A stretch of DNA of 34,329 nucleotides from a virus: positions 1 to 34,329 of IMG/VR virus record IMGVR_UViG_3300009414_001611, one strand, 5' to 3'. Each line of letters starts with the position of its first letter. The stretch's first letter is position 1. The position numbers and the translations under genes are program-made. This document shows, piece after piece, positions 25,274-32,191 of this stretch. Below the pieces are notes generated by a model that did no database searches, had not been told where the DNA came from, and saw nothing but the letters and a program-made list of their open reading frames with translations.

Positions 25274-27427
25274 ATGTCTGTTACTTCTGTAATTGATAGG
25301 CTTGATGAATTAGTTGTCCAAACGGAGATAGCTGACTTAGCTAAGCTTGCTAACGGTTTATTGGAAAAAGCACCTAAAGGTGAGATTGCGGCAGGACATC
25401 GCCGTTATCCTCATTTAGTTCCTATGTATAGGACTGTTCATCGCACTAAGCCTCGTCCTATGGTACTTCGTGCTATACGTTGGGTTAATCCTAAAAGGAT
25501 GATGCCTGGGGCCGGTCTTACAAGAGAAGAAATGGAGAAGATGTCTAAGGAGGAGCTATCTGATTTAATCGTTAAATTAAATGATTATCGTGGTGAAGCT
25601 CACGTTATTCACAATCGTTACAATCAAATGATTGATATGATTGATGCAGGCCAGCTTCCTTATTATATTCCTTATATAGGTGTGAATAAAGATAAGTGGA
25701 TGTCTTTGCAGGATCACATGGATCGTGCTGTGCGTTTGAAAGAGGGTACTAAAAATTGGGAATCCGCTCTTGACCATCAAGCTTTAGAAATTAGAGAGAT
25801 TCTTAATAAGAAGCATGATACTAAATTAGATGATATTGACGGGTTATGGGTAGATGCTAAAGGTAACCCAGCTGCTCCTAACTTTCTAGATGTTAAACAA
25901 GCTCAGGAAGCGAAAAAATTTCTTAGAGTGCAACGTTTATCTCCAGACGGTACACGGTTACTACTTGCTCCTAAGATATACGCTCGTCGTTTTATTGCCG
26001 TCCCACAGGCAGAAATACGTGCAGGAGAATCAGTCCGTATGCCTGCTGGGGGACAATTACGTAGGCCACGTGATCCAAGAGCGAGAGCATGGTTTGATGA
26101 ACATGGTGGAGCCGCAGCTCATTTAATGCGTGTTCCTAGAGGATTTGGTGGAGGTACTGAAGATCCACGATTACGTCAACGTGGTCAACTTATCAGTTTT
26201 CCCGCTGGTCGTGAAAATCCTAACATTTTGACATTTGGTGAAGTTAGTGATAGCGATGTAGCTAATCGTAGAGAAGAACGATGGACACATCGTGGTCTAG
26301 CCCCTCATAGAGGGGCAGCTTCTCGTGGTAGGCAAGGTAGTATTCCTCAAGAAGGTCCTGCTCCTCATGGCAGAGAGGATCTTGGTGAGCGTGGGGAGCA
26401 GATACGTCCAAGAGGCAGGCAACGTGATGGCCGTGGGATGGCGGATATTGAGCAAGGTATTCGTCGTGTGCAACGGCAACGAGCACAACAGCGACAGGGA
26501 GCGGGTCAGGGAGCTGATCTTGGCGTTGTTCGACCAGAAGCTATTGCAGCTAATGAAGCCTTCAATAAGGCTGCGGCTAATGTGTTTGCAGCTAATGGCA
26601 TAAATACTTCTGAATTAGACGCTATGAGAGCTATTAAAGAGGATGATATTGACCAAATCTTTCCTTTAGGTGGAGGAGTTAATAGATCAGCTACATATCA
26701 AATGCGGTTGCATGATGGTCGAAGATTTGTTTTTAAAGTTGTAGTAAATGAGCAAAAAGCTGAACTATTTGCTAATGTTATAGATAATATACTTGATTTA
26801 AATACACAGGCTCCCACAGTTATTGCTCCTGGTATGGATGTTATTTCAAATGCGTTTATTGCTGATCAGGGTATAGCACTACGTAATTTTGCAGAGGCCA
26901 GACACCAAGGTGGAGGGCACCTCCAAAAGTTTTGTGAGCCTAATTGTAAGGAATGGTCTAGGTTAGACTCTAACCGTAGACGAGAATTAGCAGCAAATGA
27001 GAATTTTAGAAACGAATATCACAGAAATGTTTTGTTAGATTTTATTGGCGGCAACTGGGATCGGCACGGTAGTAATTTTATGGTCTCAGAAGATGGTCAT
27101 TTTGTTGGCATAGATAATGGTTTCCATATCGATGTTGCTAGACTACTAAAACCTCAGTTTAGTAAGAGTGAGATAGAAAATAGAGGAACTATGTTTTCTA
27201 TAGCACACAAGGGTATTAATCAAGGTGGCAGGAGTCCTTTGAAGGGGTATGGTCCCGCTGGACTTGATATAGATGAGGAACTTGGTTCTGTATTTGACCG
27301 ACATTTTGACCTAGGTAAAATTAATGATGTTCAGCGTGAATTTGGCATGGCCAATAGGATGGAAGGACGGGATCACGACTATATTAAAGCTGAATTTATA
27401 GCTGCAGCTCGTAAATTATGGCGTTAG
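25274..27427 (+). CDS. Second HipA/PI3K-like kinase-domain protein with RG-rich region
   Basis: 717 residues with GGGG six nt before the ATG. The N-terminus (LAKLANGLLEKAPKGEIAAG, then VHR...LRAIRWVNP at about 57-76) shares motifs with the nucleotidyltransferase protein (VHR...RARTAWVNP). About 250-420 is very rich in Arg, Gly and Gln (RPRGRQRDGRG), likely disordered and nucleic-acid binding. The C-terminal kinase has K488 (FVFKVVV), E497 (KAELFA), GGGHLQKFCE, D596-R-H-x-x-N601 and D614 (GIDNGF). These line up with the kinase of the mosaic protein. It would phosphorylate a protein or lipid-like substrate; the target is unknown. A perfect 7-bp hairpin GCCCCTC-ATA-GAGGGGC lies inside the gene at 26300-26316. 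Confidence 0.78.
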   Translation: MSVTSVIDRLDELVVQTEIADLAKLANGLLEKAPKGEIAAGHRRYPHLVPMYRTVHRTKPRPMVLRAIRWVNPKRMMPGAGLTREEMEKMSKEELSDLIVKLNDYRGEAHVIHNRYNQMIDMIDAGQLPYYIPYIGVNKDKWMSLQDHMDRAVRLKEGTKNWESALDHQALEIREILNKKHDTKLDDIDGLWVDAKGNPAAPNFLDVKQAQEAKKFLRVQRLSPDGTRLLLAPKIYARRFIAVPQAEIRAGESVRMPAGGQLRRPRDPRARAWFDEHGGAAAHLMRVPRGFGGGTEDPRLRQRGQLISFPAGRENPNILTFGEVSDSDVANRREERWTHRGLAPHRGAASRGRQGSIPQEGPAPHGREDLGERGEQIRPRGRQRDGRGMADIEQGIRRVQRQRAQQRQGAGQGADLGVVRPEAIAANEAFNKAAANVFAANGINTSELDAMRAIKEDDIDQIFPLGGGVNRSATYQMRLHDGRRFVFKVVVNEQKAELFANVIDNILDLNTQAPTVIAPGMDVISNAFIADQGIALRNFAEARHQGGGHLQKFCEPNCKEWSRLDSNRRRELAANENFRNEYHRNVLLDFIGGNWDRHGSNFMVSEDGHFVGIDNGFHIDVARLLKPQFSKSEIENRGTMFSIAHKGINQGGRSPLKGYGPAGLDIDEELGSVFDRHFDLGKINDVQREFGMANRMEGRDHDYIKAEFIAAARKLWR

Positions 27428-27435
27428 TAATTTTA

Positions 27436-27465
27436 TTGACTTAGTGTTGGTATCTATGGTATACT
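27436..27465 (+). promoter_or_regulatory. Strong sigma70-type promoter
   Basis: TTGACT (27436-27441), 18-nt spacer and TGG-TATACT (-10 at 27460-27465, with extended TG). It lies 30 nt before an ATG that has TAGGAGA as ribosome-binding site. It drives the small genes and the nucleotidyltransferase gene downstream and is related to the promoter at 16657-16685. Confidence 0.78.
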
Positions 27466-27495
27466 AGTAGTATATCTTAGTAGGAGATTAAAAGT

Positions 27496-27801
27496 ATGAC
27501 AAATGTATGGATTTTAACTAATGCAGCTAGCGAAGACCCGGATGATTGGAAAACTAAGATTGCAGCAGTAGTACTTCCTAATAAGAAAGTAATTTCAAAA
27601 TACGAAGACTATATTGATTTGTTGACTCAACAAATCAAAGAAGCGCAAGAATTTTGGGAAGAAGACGGTAATACTGGTCTGGCAGATATTGAAATAATAT
27701 ATGAATATCTAGATGCGTTGCATACTAGTCCATATCATCTAGGTGGAGTAGTTTCCATAGAAGAGGCTAAAGAATATGTTAAACTAAGCGGTGGAATTTA
27801 A
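27496..27801 (+). CDS. Hypothetical protein
   Basis: 101 residues with a strong ribosome-binding site (AGGAG, 9 nt before the ATG), first gene after the promoter at 27436. The sequence looks like a small alpha/beta protein (WILTNAASEDPDDWKTKIAA, then DYIDLLTQQIKEAQEFWEED) with strong acidic character. Its stop overlaps the next start (TAATG). No family was recognised. Confidence 0.65.
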   Translation: MTNVWILTNAASEDPDDWKTKIAAVVLPNKKVISKYEDYIDLLTQQIKEAQEFWEEDGNTGLADIEIIYEYLDALHTSPYHLGGVVSIEEAKEYVKLSGGI

Positions 27802-28205
27802 TGTCTGACGATTTATTGATTAAAGCAGAAGAAGCCGATGCTGATGAAGATGAAAAAGAAGAGGATAAATACCCTGAGATTTGGTTCATCTTTGATGGGG
27901 TAGGCACATACTTGGGCCAAGTTGCTAAAAATGCGACGGGTAATTTTCACGCTCAAATTACTAAAGATGAGCGTAATGAATATTTTGATGAAATGTTTAC
28001 ATTTTTACGTCCGTTGGGGTCTAAAGGCATAGAATCATCCGCAAGTGTTTTAATAGTAGATGTGGATAAGGAGGAAGCTTTAGATGCTATAACGGGTGCT
28101 GGGTTTATGGCAAAGAAGGCTACTGGTAAAGATCACGATGAATTGATACGGGAATTAGATAAACTACAAACTGTTAAAGGTGGGGAGAGTAAGAAATACA
28201 AATGA
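27801..28205 (+). CDS. Acidic hypothetical protein
   Basis: 134 residues. It opens with an acidic stretch (EEADADEDEKEEDKYPE, about 9-25). A small mixed domain follows (WFIFDGVGTYLGQVAKNA; ASVLIVDVDKEEALDAITGA), then a charged helical tail. It is coupled to the genes on both sides (TAATG, ATGA). No family was recognised. Confidence 0.62.
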   Translation: MSDDLLIKAEEADADEDEKEEDKYPEIWFIFDGVGTYLGQVAKNATGNFHAQITKDERNEYFDEMFTFLRPLGSKGIESSASVLIVDVDKEEALDAITGAGFMAKKATGKDHDELIRELDKLQTVKGGESKKYK

Positions 28206-28369
28206 TAGCTAAACTAATGGACAAAATTCGACCTCAAGCATTTATTGCGGTGGTGATTCTGGGCGGCGTTGCGGCATATGCAATGTACATGACACAAAGT
28301 GAGATAGCTGCTGGTGCGACTGGTGGTATCGTGGCTCTGGTAAAGGACATCATTCAGACTGATAAGTGA
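28202..28369 (+). CDS. Tiny membrane protein (55 residues), paralogue of 33275-33460
   Basis: Starts at an ATG overlapping the previous stop (ATGA) and ends TGA at 28367-28369. Basic N-terminus (MIAKLMDKIRPQ), one clear hydrophobic helix (AFIAVVILGGVAAYAMYM, 13-30) and a second amphipathic or weak helix (IAAGATGGIVALVKDII). The 61-residue protein at 33275 has the same plan: (K/R)IRPQ, helix, T/S-E-I, GGI. Size, two helices and charged ends are compatible with a holin or other small phage membrane protein, but no lysis enzyme was found nearby. Confidence 0.6.
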   Translation: MIAKLMDKIRPQAFIAVVILGGVAAYAMYMTQSEIAAGATGGIVALVKDIIQTDK

Positions 28370-28370
28370 T

Positions 28371-30713
28371 ATGTCCATACTTTCTGATCCAAATAAAATA
28401 TTATTACAGATAGACTATGTTCTATCTAAGCAAGCTGCTCAACAGTTACCTAATGTTGAAATTGAGCGGGAAGCTCCACTTGTCGGTCCTGAGGCTGAAA
28501 AATTTAAGTTCGAAGATAAGCCAGTGTCTGAACAAGCTGGAGAATCTCCCACTGGAAAAGTTAGAACTAAGATTTATGAGTTAGTCCACCGTGGTGGTCG
28601 TACTTTTGAAAGAGCCAGAACTGCTTGGGTAAATCCTGATGTCGCCAAGAACCTTGAGCAACGAAAGCGAGCCTCAGATTGGATTAGAACTTTAGGTAAC
28701 TATCTTCCTATCTATTTTGTAGGTGGGTATGTTAGAGATAAATTCTTTAAAAAGATTTCTAAAGATATTGACTTAGTTACGTTAACTTCATTAGATGAAG
28801 CTAAAAACATACTGAATTCCATAAATATACCTTTTAAGGAAAGCCATAATTCTCATGCTAGACTTAAATTTGAAGTCGGTGGCATGAATGTAGACCTTAT
28901 ATCTACAACTCCAGATGAGTTATTAAATAACCTACGTAATAGGGATTTTACTATCAATGCTATTGCCCAGTCTGTGACTGGGCAATTTTACGATCCTACT
29001 CGTGGCATGGAAGATATTAAATTAAAGTGGTTGAGATCTCCCAATAATGATAGTAATAAATCCTTTAAAGCGGATCCGATTAGAATTCTTAGAGCTGCTA
29101 GATTTTTAGCAGATTTTCCAATTAAGCCGCATGGAACCTTATTAAAAGGATTAAAAGAGACTTCTGATGTTTTATCGAAATCAAAAAAACATCGTATAGG
29201 ATTGGAATTATTTAAGATTCTACAGACTGAAAAGCCTTGGATAGCTATGCAATTTCTAGCTGATAATGGTCAGTTAAAGCATATTGCTGCTGATCTAGCT
29301 AAAGAGATTGGATTTAAACAGATCGGATCAGAACGTAAACACACCGATGTGTGGCAACATACTGTAGCAGCTTTGAAAAATGCTAATAGTGATGATGCCA
29401 TTTTAAATCTAGCCATACTCTGTCATGATATCGGTAAACCTCAGACGGCAACGGAGAAAAATAGGCATTTTCCTGGACATGATAAAAAAGGCTCAGAGAT
29501 TACTACGGCTTTATTGAAGGATTTAGGGTATTCTCAAGATTTAGTGAAACGAATATCCAATATGGTCTTACACCATCTGTTCCTAACTAAGGTTGGCTTA
29601 GAGGGTACAGATGAACAATATCAGAAAGTAGTTCTAACCTTGGGCGGCGACATCGATCGTTTTTTCAAACTTATGAAAGCTGACGGCGAAGACCACAAAG
29701 TTAGAGATGAAGCGTTACTTGATAAGGTTGAAAAACGTATGAGACGAATTAAAGCTGATAAGCCTGAACAAGCTGGTAAGAAGACTTTAAGTAAGTCCCA
29801 ATCTGTAAATTTATTAGATTTTTCTATAGATATTCTTCTTCAAGATGAATCGACTCAAGATGAAGGCCGTCAGTATGATCCTGAAGGTTTTCATGTTGGA
29901 CCACGGCACGGTAAATACTTTAAACCGGGTGAACGTGAGGCTGGTGGTAAAGAGGTTGAAATAGTCCAAGCTCCTGAAGCTGCACCCGAAGAAGATAAAT
30001 GGGCTGCATGGAGAAAAAAGACTGAAGGATTTATTCAAGGCTTACTTGACCCTGAATCGGGTACAGGATTTTTTGGTAGTTTTAAAACTAAACAGGTTAG
30101 GATTCCTTGGGAAGATGATAATAGAAAGCAAGATCCTAATGGTCATGTAAAAAGAGTGATGATTAGTGGTAAGCAACATGCTTTGCTTTTTGATAATCTT
30201 GAGAAATTATATAAGTCTAAATATCGCAAAAATCATATGCCAGTTGGACCTGGCGGCGGTGGTTACAAGCAACGTGCGGGTTTTGACGGTAGTCTTTTTG
30301 GTGGAGATGAGCGTCAAAAATTTAGGCTAGAACAATTTCCTAATGGGGCTGCTAATCTTGAACTATGGGATGGCACTAGACAAGAGGCTGGTGTAGGTAA
30401 AAAGGCGCAGGAAGCAGAACAAGTAAAAGAACAAGCACGAGATGAGGACCCATTGACCGATCATTTTGGTGGTGAAGTCCCACAGGTTCTTATACAAAAT
30501 TGGATGACAGATTTTATGAAAGTTCCTGGTAGAGTGCCTGATGCAGGAACCATCGTAGAAATGGGAAAATATTTAGCATCTAAACAAACAAAAACCATAC
30601 CAAAAGAATTTGCAACTCGATTAGGGGATTTGTCACAGTATTTAGATATTGAAAAATCCCAAGCAGTAGCCTATTTAGAAGAAATGTTAGAACTAGTTGG
30701 CGATAATGCCTAA
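28371..30713 (+). CDS. CCA-adding-type nucleotidyltransferase with HD domain and module-like extension
   Basis: 780 residues. About 1-100 is an extension with VHR...RARTAWVNP, also found in the kinase protein at 25274. The polymerase-beta-like head has GGYVRD (118-123), DID (132-134), RNRDFTINA (189-197) and DPIRILRAARF (235-245). The Glu normally before this last motif is Ala234, while D235 and R238, which read the incoming base in class II CCA enzymes, are kept. An HD phosphohydrolase domain follows (H330, H352-D353, HFPGHD). Residues 478-536 resemble the shared module (SVNLLDFSIDILLQ...GPRHGKYFKPGER...EVEIVQAPE). The last 240 residues are unrecognised. Likely repairs tRNA 3' ends; a poly(A) polymerase is the alternative. 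Confidence 0.82.
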   Translation: MSILSDPNKILLQIDYVLSKQAAQQLPNVEIEREAPLVGPEAEKFKFEDKPVSEQAGESPTGKVRTKIYELVHRGGRTFERARTAWVNPDVAKNLEQRKRASDWIRTLGNYLPIYFVGGYVRDKFFKKISKDIDLVTLTSLDEAKNILNSINIPFKESHNSHARLKFEVGGMNVDLISTTPDELLNNLRNRDFTINAIAQSVTGQFYDPTRGMEDIKLKWLRSPNNDSNKSFKADPIRILRAARFLADFPIKPHGTLLKGLKETSDVLSKSKKHRIGLELFKILQTEKPWIAMQFLADNGQLKHIAADLAKEIGFKQIGSERKHTDVWQHTVAALKNANSDDAILNLAILCHDIGKPQTATEKNRHFPGHDKKGSEITTALLKDLGYSQDLVKRISNMVLHHLFLTKVGLEGTDEQYQKVVLTLGGDIDRFFKLMKADGEDHKVRDEALLDKVEKRMRRIKADKPEQAGKKTLSKSQSVNLLDFSIDILLQDESTQDEGRQYDPEGFHVGPRHGKYFKPGEREAGGKEVEIVQAPEAAPEEDKWAAWRKKTEGFIQGLLDPESGTGFFGSFKTKQVRIPWEDDNRKQDPNGHVKRVMISGKQHALLFDNLEKLYKSKYRKNHMPVGPGGGGYKQRAGFDGSLFGGDERQKFRLEQFPNGAANLELWDGTRQEAGVGKKAQEAEQVKEQARDEDPLTDHFGGEVPQVLIQNWMTDFMKVPGRVPDAGTIVEMGKYLASKQTKTIPKEFATRLGDLSQYLDIEKSQAVAYLEEMLELVGDNA
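29802..29978 (+). repeat. Shared module, diverged copy 5 (nucleotidyltransferase protein)
   Basis: Encodes residues 478-536: SVNLLDFSIDILLQ, GFHVGPRHGKYFKPGER and GKEVEIVQAPE. The order (helix, then P-R-G/H-x-Y/F, then EVxVVQAPE) matches the clear copies. The VVQAPE end is nearly identical to that of the mosaic protein at the DNA level (CAAGCTCCTGAA). The first half is much diverged. Confidence 0.55.
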
Positions 30714-31095
30714 AGCTGGACGACCTAAACTTCTACAAAAAGAAGGCCATCATCGTCATGATGGCTATTCTCGTTGGCATGCTATTGACCAAGTGCACAG
30801 ACCGGGTCTTCATCAACATCTACAGAAGAGTAGTGTAGTTATACAGGACGCACCATTGGATTCAACTGTTAATAGTCCAGCCGCAGAAATTTATAATTTA
30901 GTCGTATCTTTAGAAAAAATGGAGTATGGTAAGGCTTTATTATTTGAACTTCAAAATGCTATACAAACTTTAATGCAAAATAGGAAACTAAAAGACGAAG
31001 TTCGTATGCATAGAGAAGAACGTAATGAACAATCAGCTTTAGGCGATGCTAATGATGCTGAGGATCGAGAACCTAATACATATGGACTGCCGTAA
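30706..31095 (+). CDS. Histidine-rich small hypothetical protein
   Basis: 129 residues from the ATG at 30706, overlapping the nucleotidyltransferase gene by 8 nt; a TTG at 30697 is less likely. The N-terminus is His-rich (GHHRHDGYSRWHAIDQVHRP), including a VHR like those in other proteins here. A helical middle (LEKMEYGKALLFELQNAIQT) and a charged tail ending EPNTYGLP follow. This tail is partly duplicated in the gap after the next gene. No family was recognised; a role in head or tail assembly would be a guess. Confidence 0.55.
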   Translation: MPKAGRPKLLQKEGHHRHDGYSRWHAIDQVHRPGLHQHLQKSSVVIQDAPLDSTVNSPAAEIYNLVVSLEKMEYGKALLFELQNAIQTLMQNRKLKDEVRMHREERNEQSALGDANDAEDREPNTYGLP

Positions 31096-31097
31096 TA
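31068..31097 (+). repeat. Gene-tail direct repeat, copy A
   Basis: The end of the gene at 30706-31095, AGAACCTAATACATATGG onward, encodes REPNTYGLP-stop. A closely similar segment follows the next gene at 31703-31732. Confidence 0.65.
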
Positions 31098-31118
31098 AGA
31101 AATTAGGTGTTTACAGAA

Positions 31119-31700
31119 ATGAAAAATGATACAGACCTACAGACATTGGTCAGTCTTCTTTCGTATTTGAAGAAACACGAAGAATTTGAAAAACGTGAGA
31201 AACCTTTATCTTTTACTGACGAAACACAACGCAAACTTCATGAAAGGCTTGGGCCTCCCAATAAACCGATTTATCCTGAAGACTTATCTAGGGCACGATA
31301 TCGGACAACTTCTGTAGGAAGTGGTACTCCTGGGAGTACTACATCAGGTAATATTCCTGATGTTTCTGATGAAACATCAGAGGGGACTGAGGATTCAGAG
31401 GGTATCATTAAACCGTATAAGCACTATCATTCACATGGTACAGAAACTGGTCCTAGAGAAGGTAAGTTTGATACGGTGGGGGATACTCCAGTAGAGTCAG
31501 TTACAGCACCTGATCCTTCTGGTGCTGCCCCAGACTTCATAACTGATGAAGAAGATGCAATCCTACAGTGGTTTCAGGATGAAAATTGGTCTCTTTCTGA
31601 CATAAAACAATTGCTTGAGGATTGCACAGCACCTTCTGCCCGTATTAATAAATCTAATGAATATCCTCTTTTGAAGCTTTTCAAAAGATTAGGAATTTAA
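31119..31700 (+). CDS. Hypothetical protein with disordered centre
   Basis: 193 residues from the ATG at 31119, which has AGGTG at nine nt; the GTG at 31107 would add MFTE. N-terminal helix (LQTLVSLLSYLKKHEEFEK), Ser/Thr/Gly-rich acidic middle (about 62-110), then KHYHSHGTETGPREGKF, which recalls the GPRHGKYF of the nucleotidyltransferase protein. A C-terminal helical region (EDAILQWFQDENWSLSDIKQ) could be a small interaction domain. No family was recognised. Confidence 0.55.
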   Translation: MKNDTDLQTLVSLLSYLKKHEEFEKREKPLSFTDETQRKLHERLGPPNKPIYPEDLSRARYRTTSVGSGTPGSTTSGNIPDVSDETSEGTEDSEGIIKPYKHYHSHGTETGPREGKFDTVGDTPVESVTAPDPSGAAPDFITDEEDAILQWFQDENWSLSDIKQLLEDCTAPSARINKSNEYPLLKLFKRLGI

Positions 31701-31702
31701 TC

Positions 31703-31732
31703 AAGAACCTAATACTTATGGGCTATCACAAT
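31703..31732 (+). repeat. Gene-tail direct repeat, copy B (non-coding remnant)
   Basis: AGAACCTAATACTTATGG onward reads QEPNTYGLSQ-stop in one frame, matching the tail of the gene ending at 31095. It has no start of its own, since a TAG lies at 31690-31692. It looks like the scar of a duplication that inserted or copied the intervening gene. Confidence 0.6.
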
Positions 31733-31789
31733 AAATAAGTTAAGGTTAATTACAATGTAATCAATTTTCCAAATTGCTCATTAAAAGTA

Positions 31790-31818
31790 TTGACTGATGT
31801 ACCTTATATGGCTACAAT
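31790..31818 (+). promoter_or_regulatory. Strong sigma70-type promoter
   Basis: TTGACT (31790-31795), exactly 17 nt spacer, TACAAT (31813-31818), in the 176-nt gap between 31700 and 31877. It is placed to transcribe the membrane-protein genes at 31877-33460. Confidence 0.75.
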
Positions 31819-31839
31819 CTACCTTTGGTAGTTGTAGCC
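31810..31839. promoter_or_regulatory. Operator-like palindrome over the -10 and start site
   Basis: GGCTACAATCTACC (31810-31823), TTT loop, GGTAGTTGTAGCC (31827-31839): 13 paired bases per arm with a single extra T. It covers the -10 and the predicted transcription start at about 31825. The start site lies at the centre, so the hairpin would not form in the transcript, and no T-tract follows. A protein-binding operator is the best reading. Confidence 0.65.
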
Positions 31840-31876
31840 ATTAGTATATGTAACCTGGATGACGATGGATTAAGGA

Positions 31877-32188
31877 ATGGCTGAGTTAGATAACGTAGAA
31901 GAATTGATAGCAGCTAGAGTAGAGATTGAACGTCTTAAAGCTAAAACCTCTACAACACTGTCTGGAACGGAATTTCTCACATTACTTTTCGTATTGCCAA
32001 TAATTCTGAGTTTCGTCTGTTTAGGTATAATTATTGTATGGAAAACGACATCAAATCCGTCAGAAGTTGCACCTCATCTTGATATCGTGCTTGTGGCCAT
32101 GGGCCTGTTCTCAGGTCCGGTGACGGCTTTCGTAGCGACTATGGCACAGCGTTTAGTAAACGAAGGCAATAAATCAGCGGGGGATTAA
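31877..32188 (+). CDS. Small two-helix membrane protein
   Basis: 103 residues. The N-terminal helix is charged and coiled-coil-like (VEELIAARVEIERLKAKT, 7-24). Two transmembrane helices follow: about 33-54 (EFLTLLFVLPIILSFVCLGI, then IIV) and 68-90 (HLDIVLVAMGLFSGPVTAFV). The tail is short and polar. The ATG at 31877 directly follows TAAGGA, an unusually short ribosome-site distance; no other start fits. Size and topology recall holins or phage membrane accessory proteins, but no specific family was recognised. Confidence 0.6.
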   Translation: MAELDNVEELIAARVEIERLKAKTSTTLSGTEFLTLLFVLPIILSFVCLGIIIVWKTTSNPSEVAPHLDIVLVAMGLFSGPVTAFVATMAQRLVNEGNKSAGD

Positions 32189-32191
32189 AAA

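Noticed and set aside
31810-31839. Rho-independent terminator
   Set aside because: No T-tract follows on either strand and the palindrome overlaps a promoter -10, so an operator fits better.
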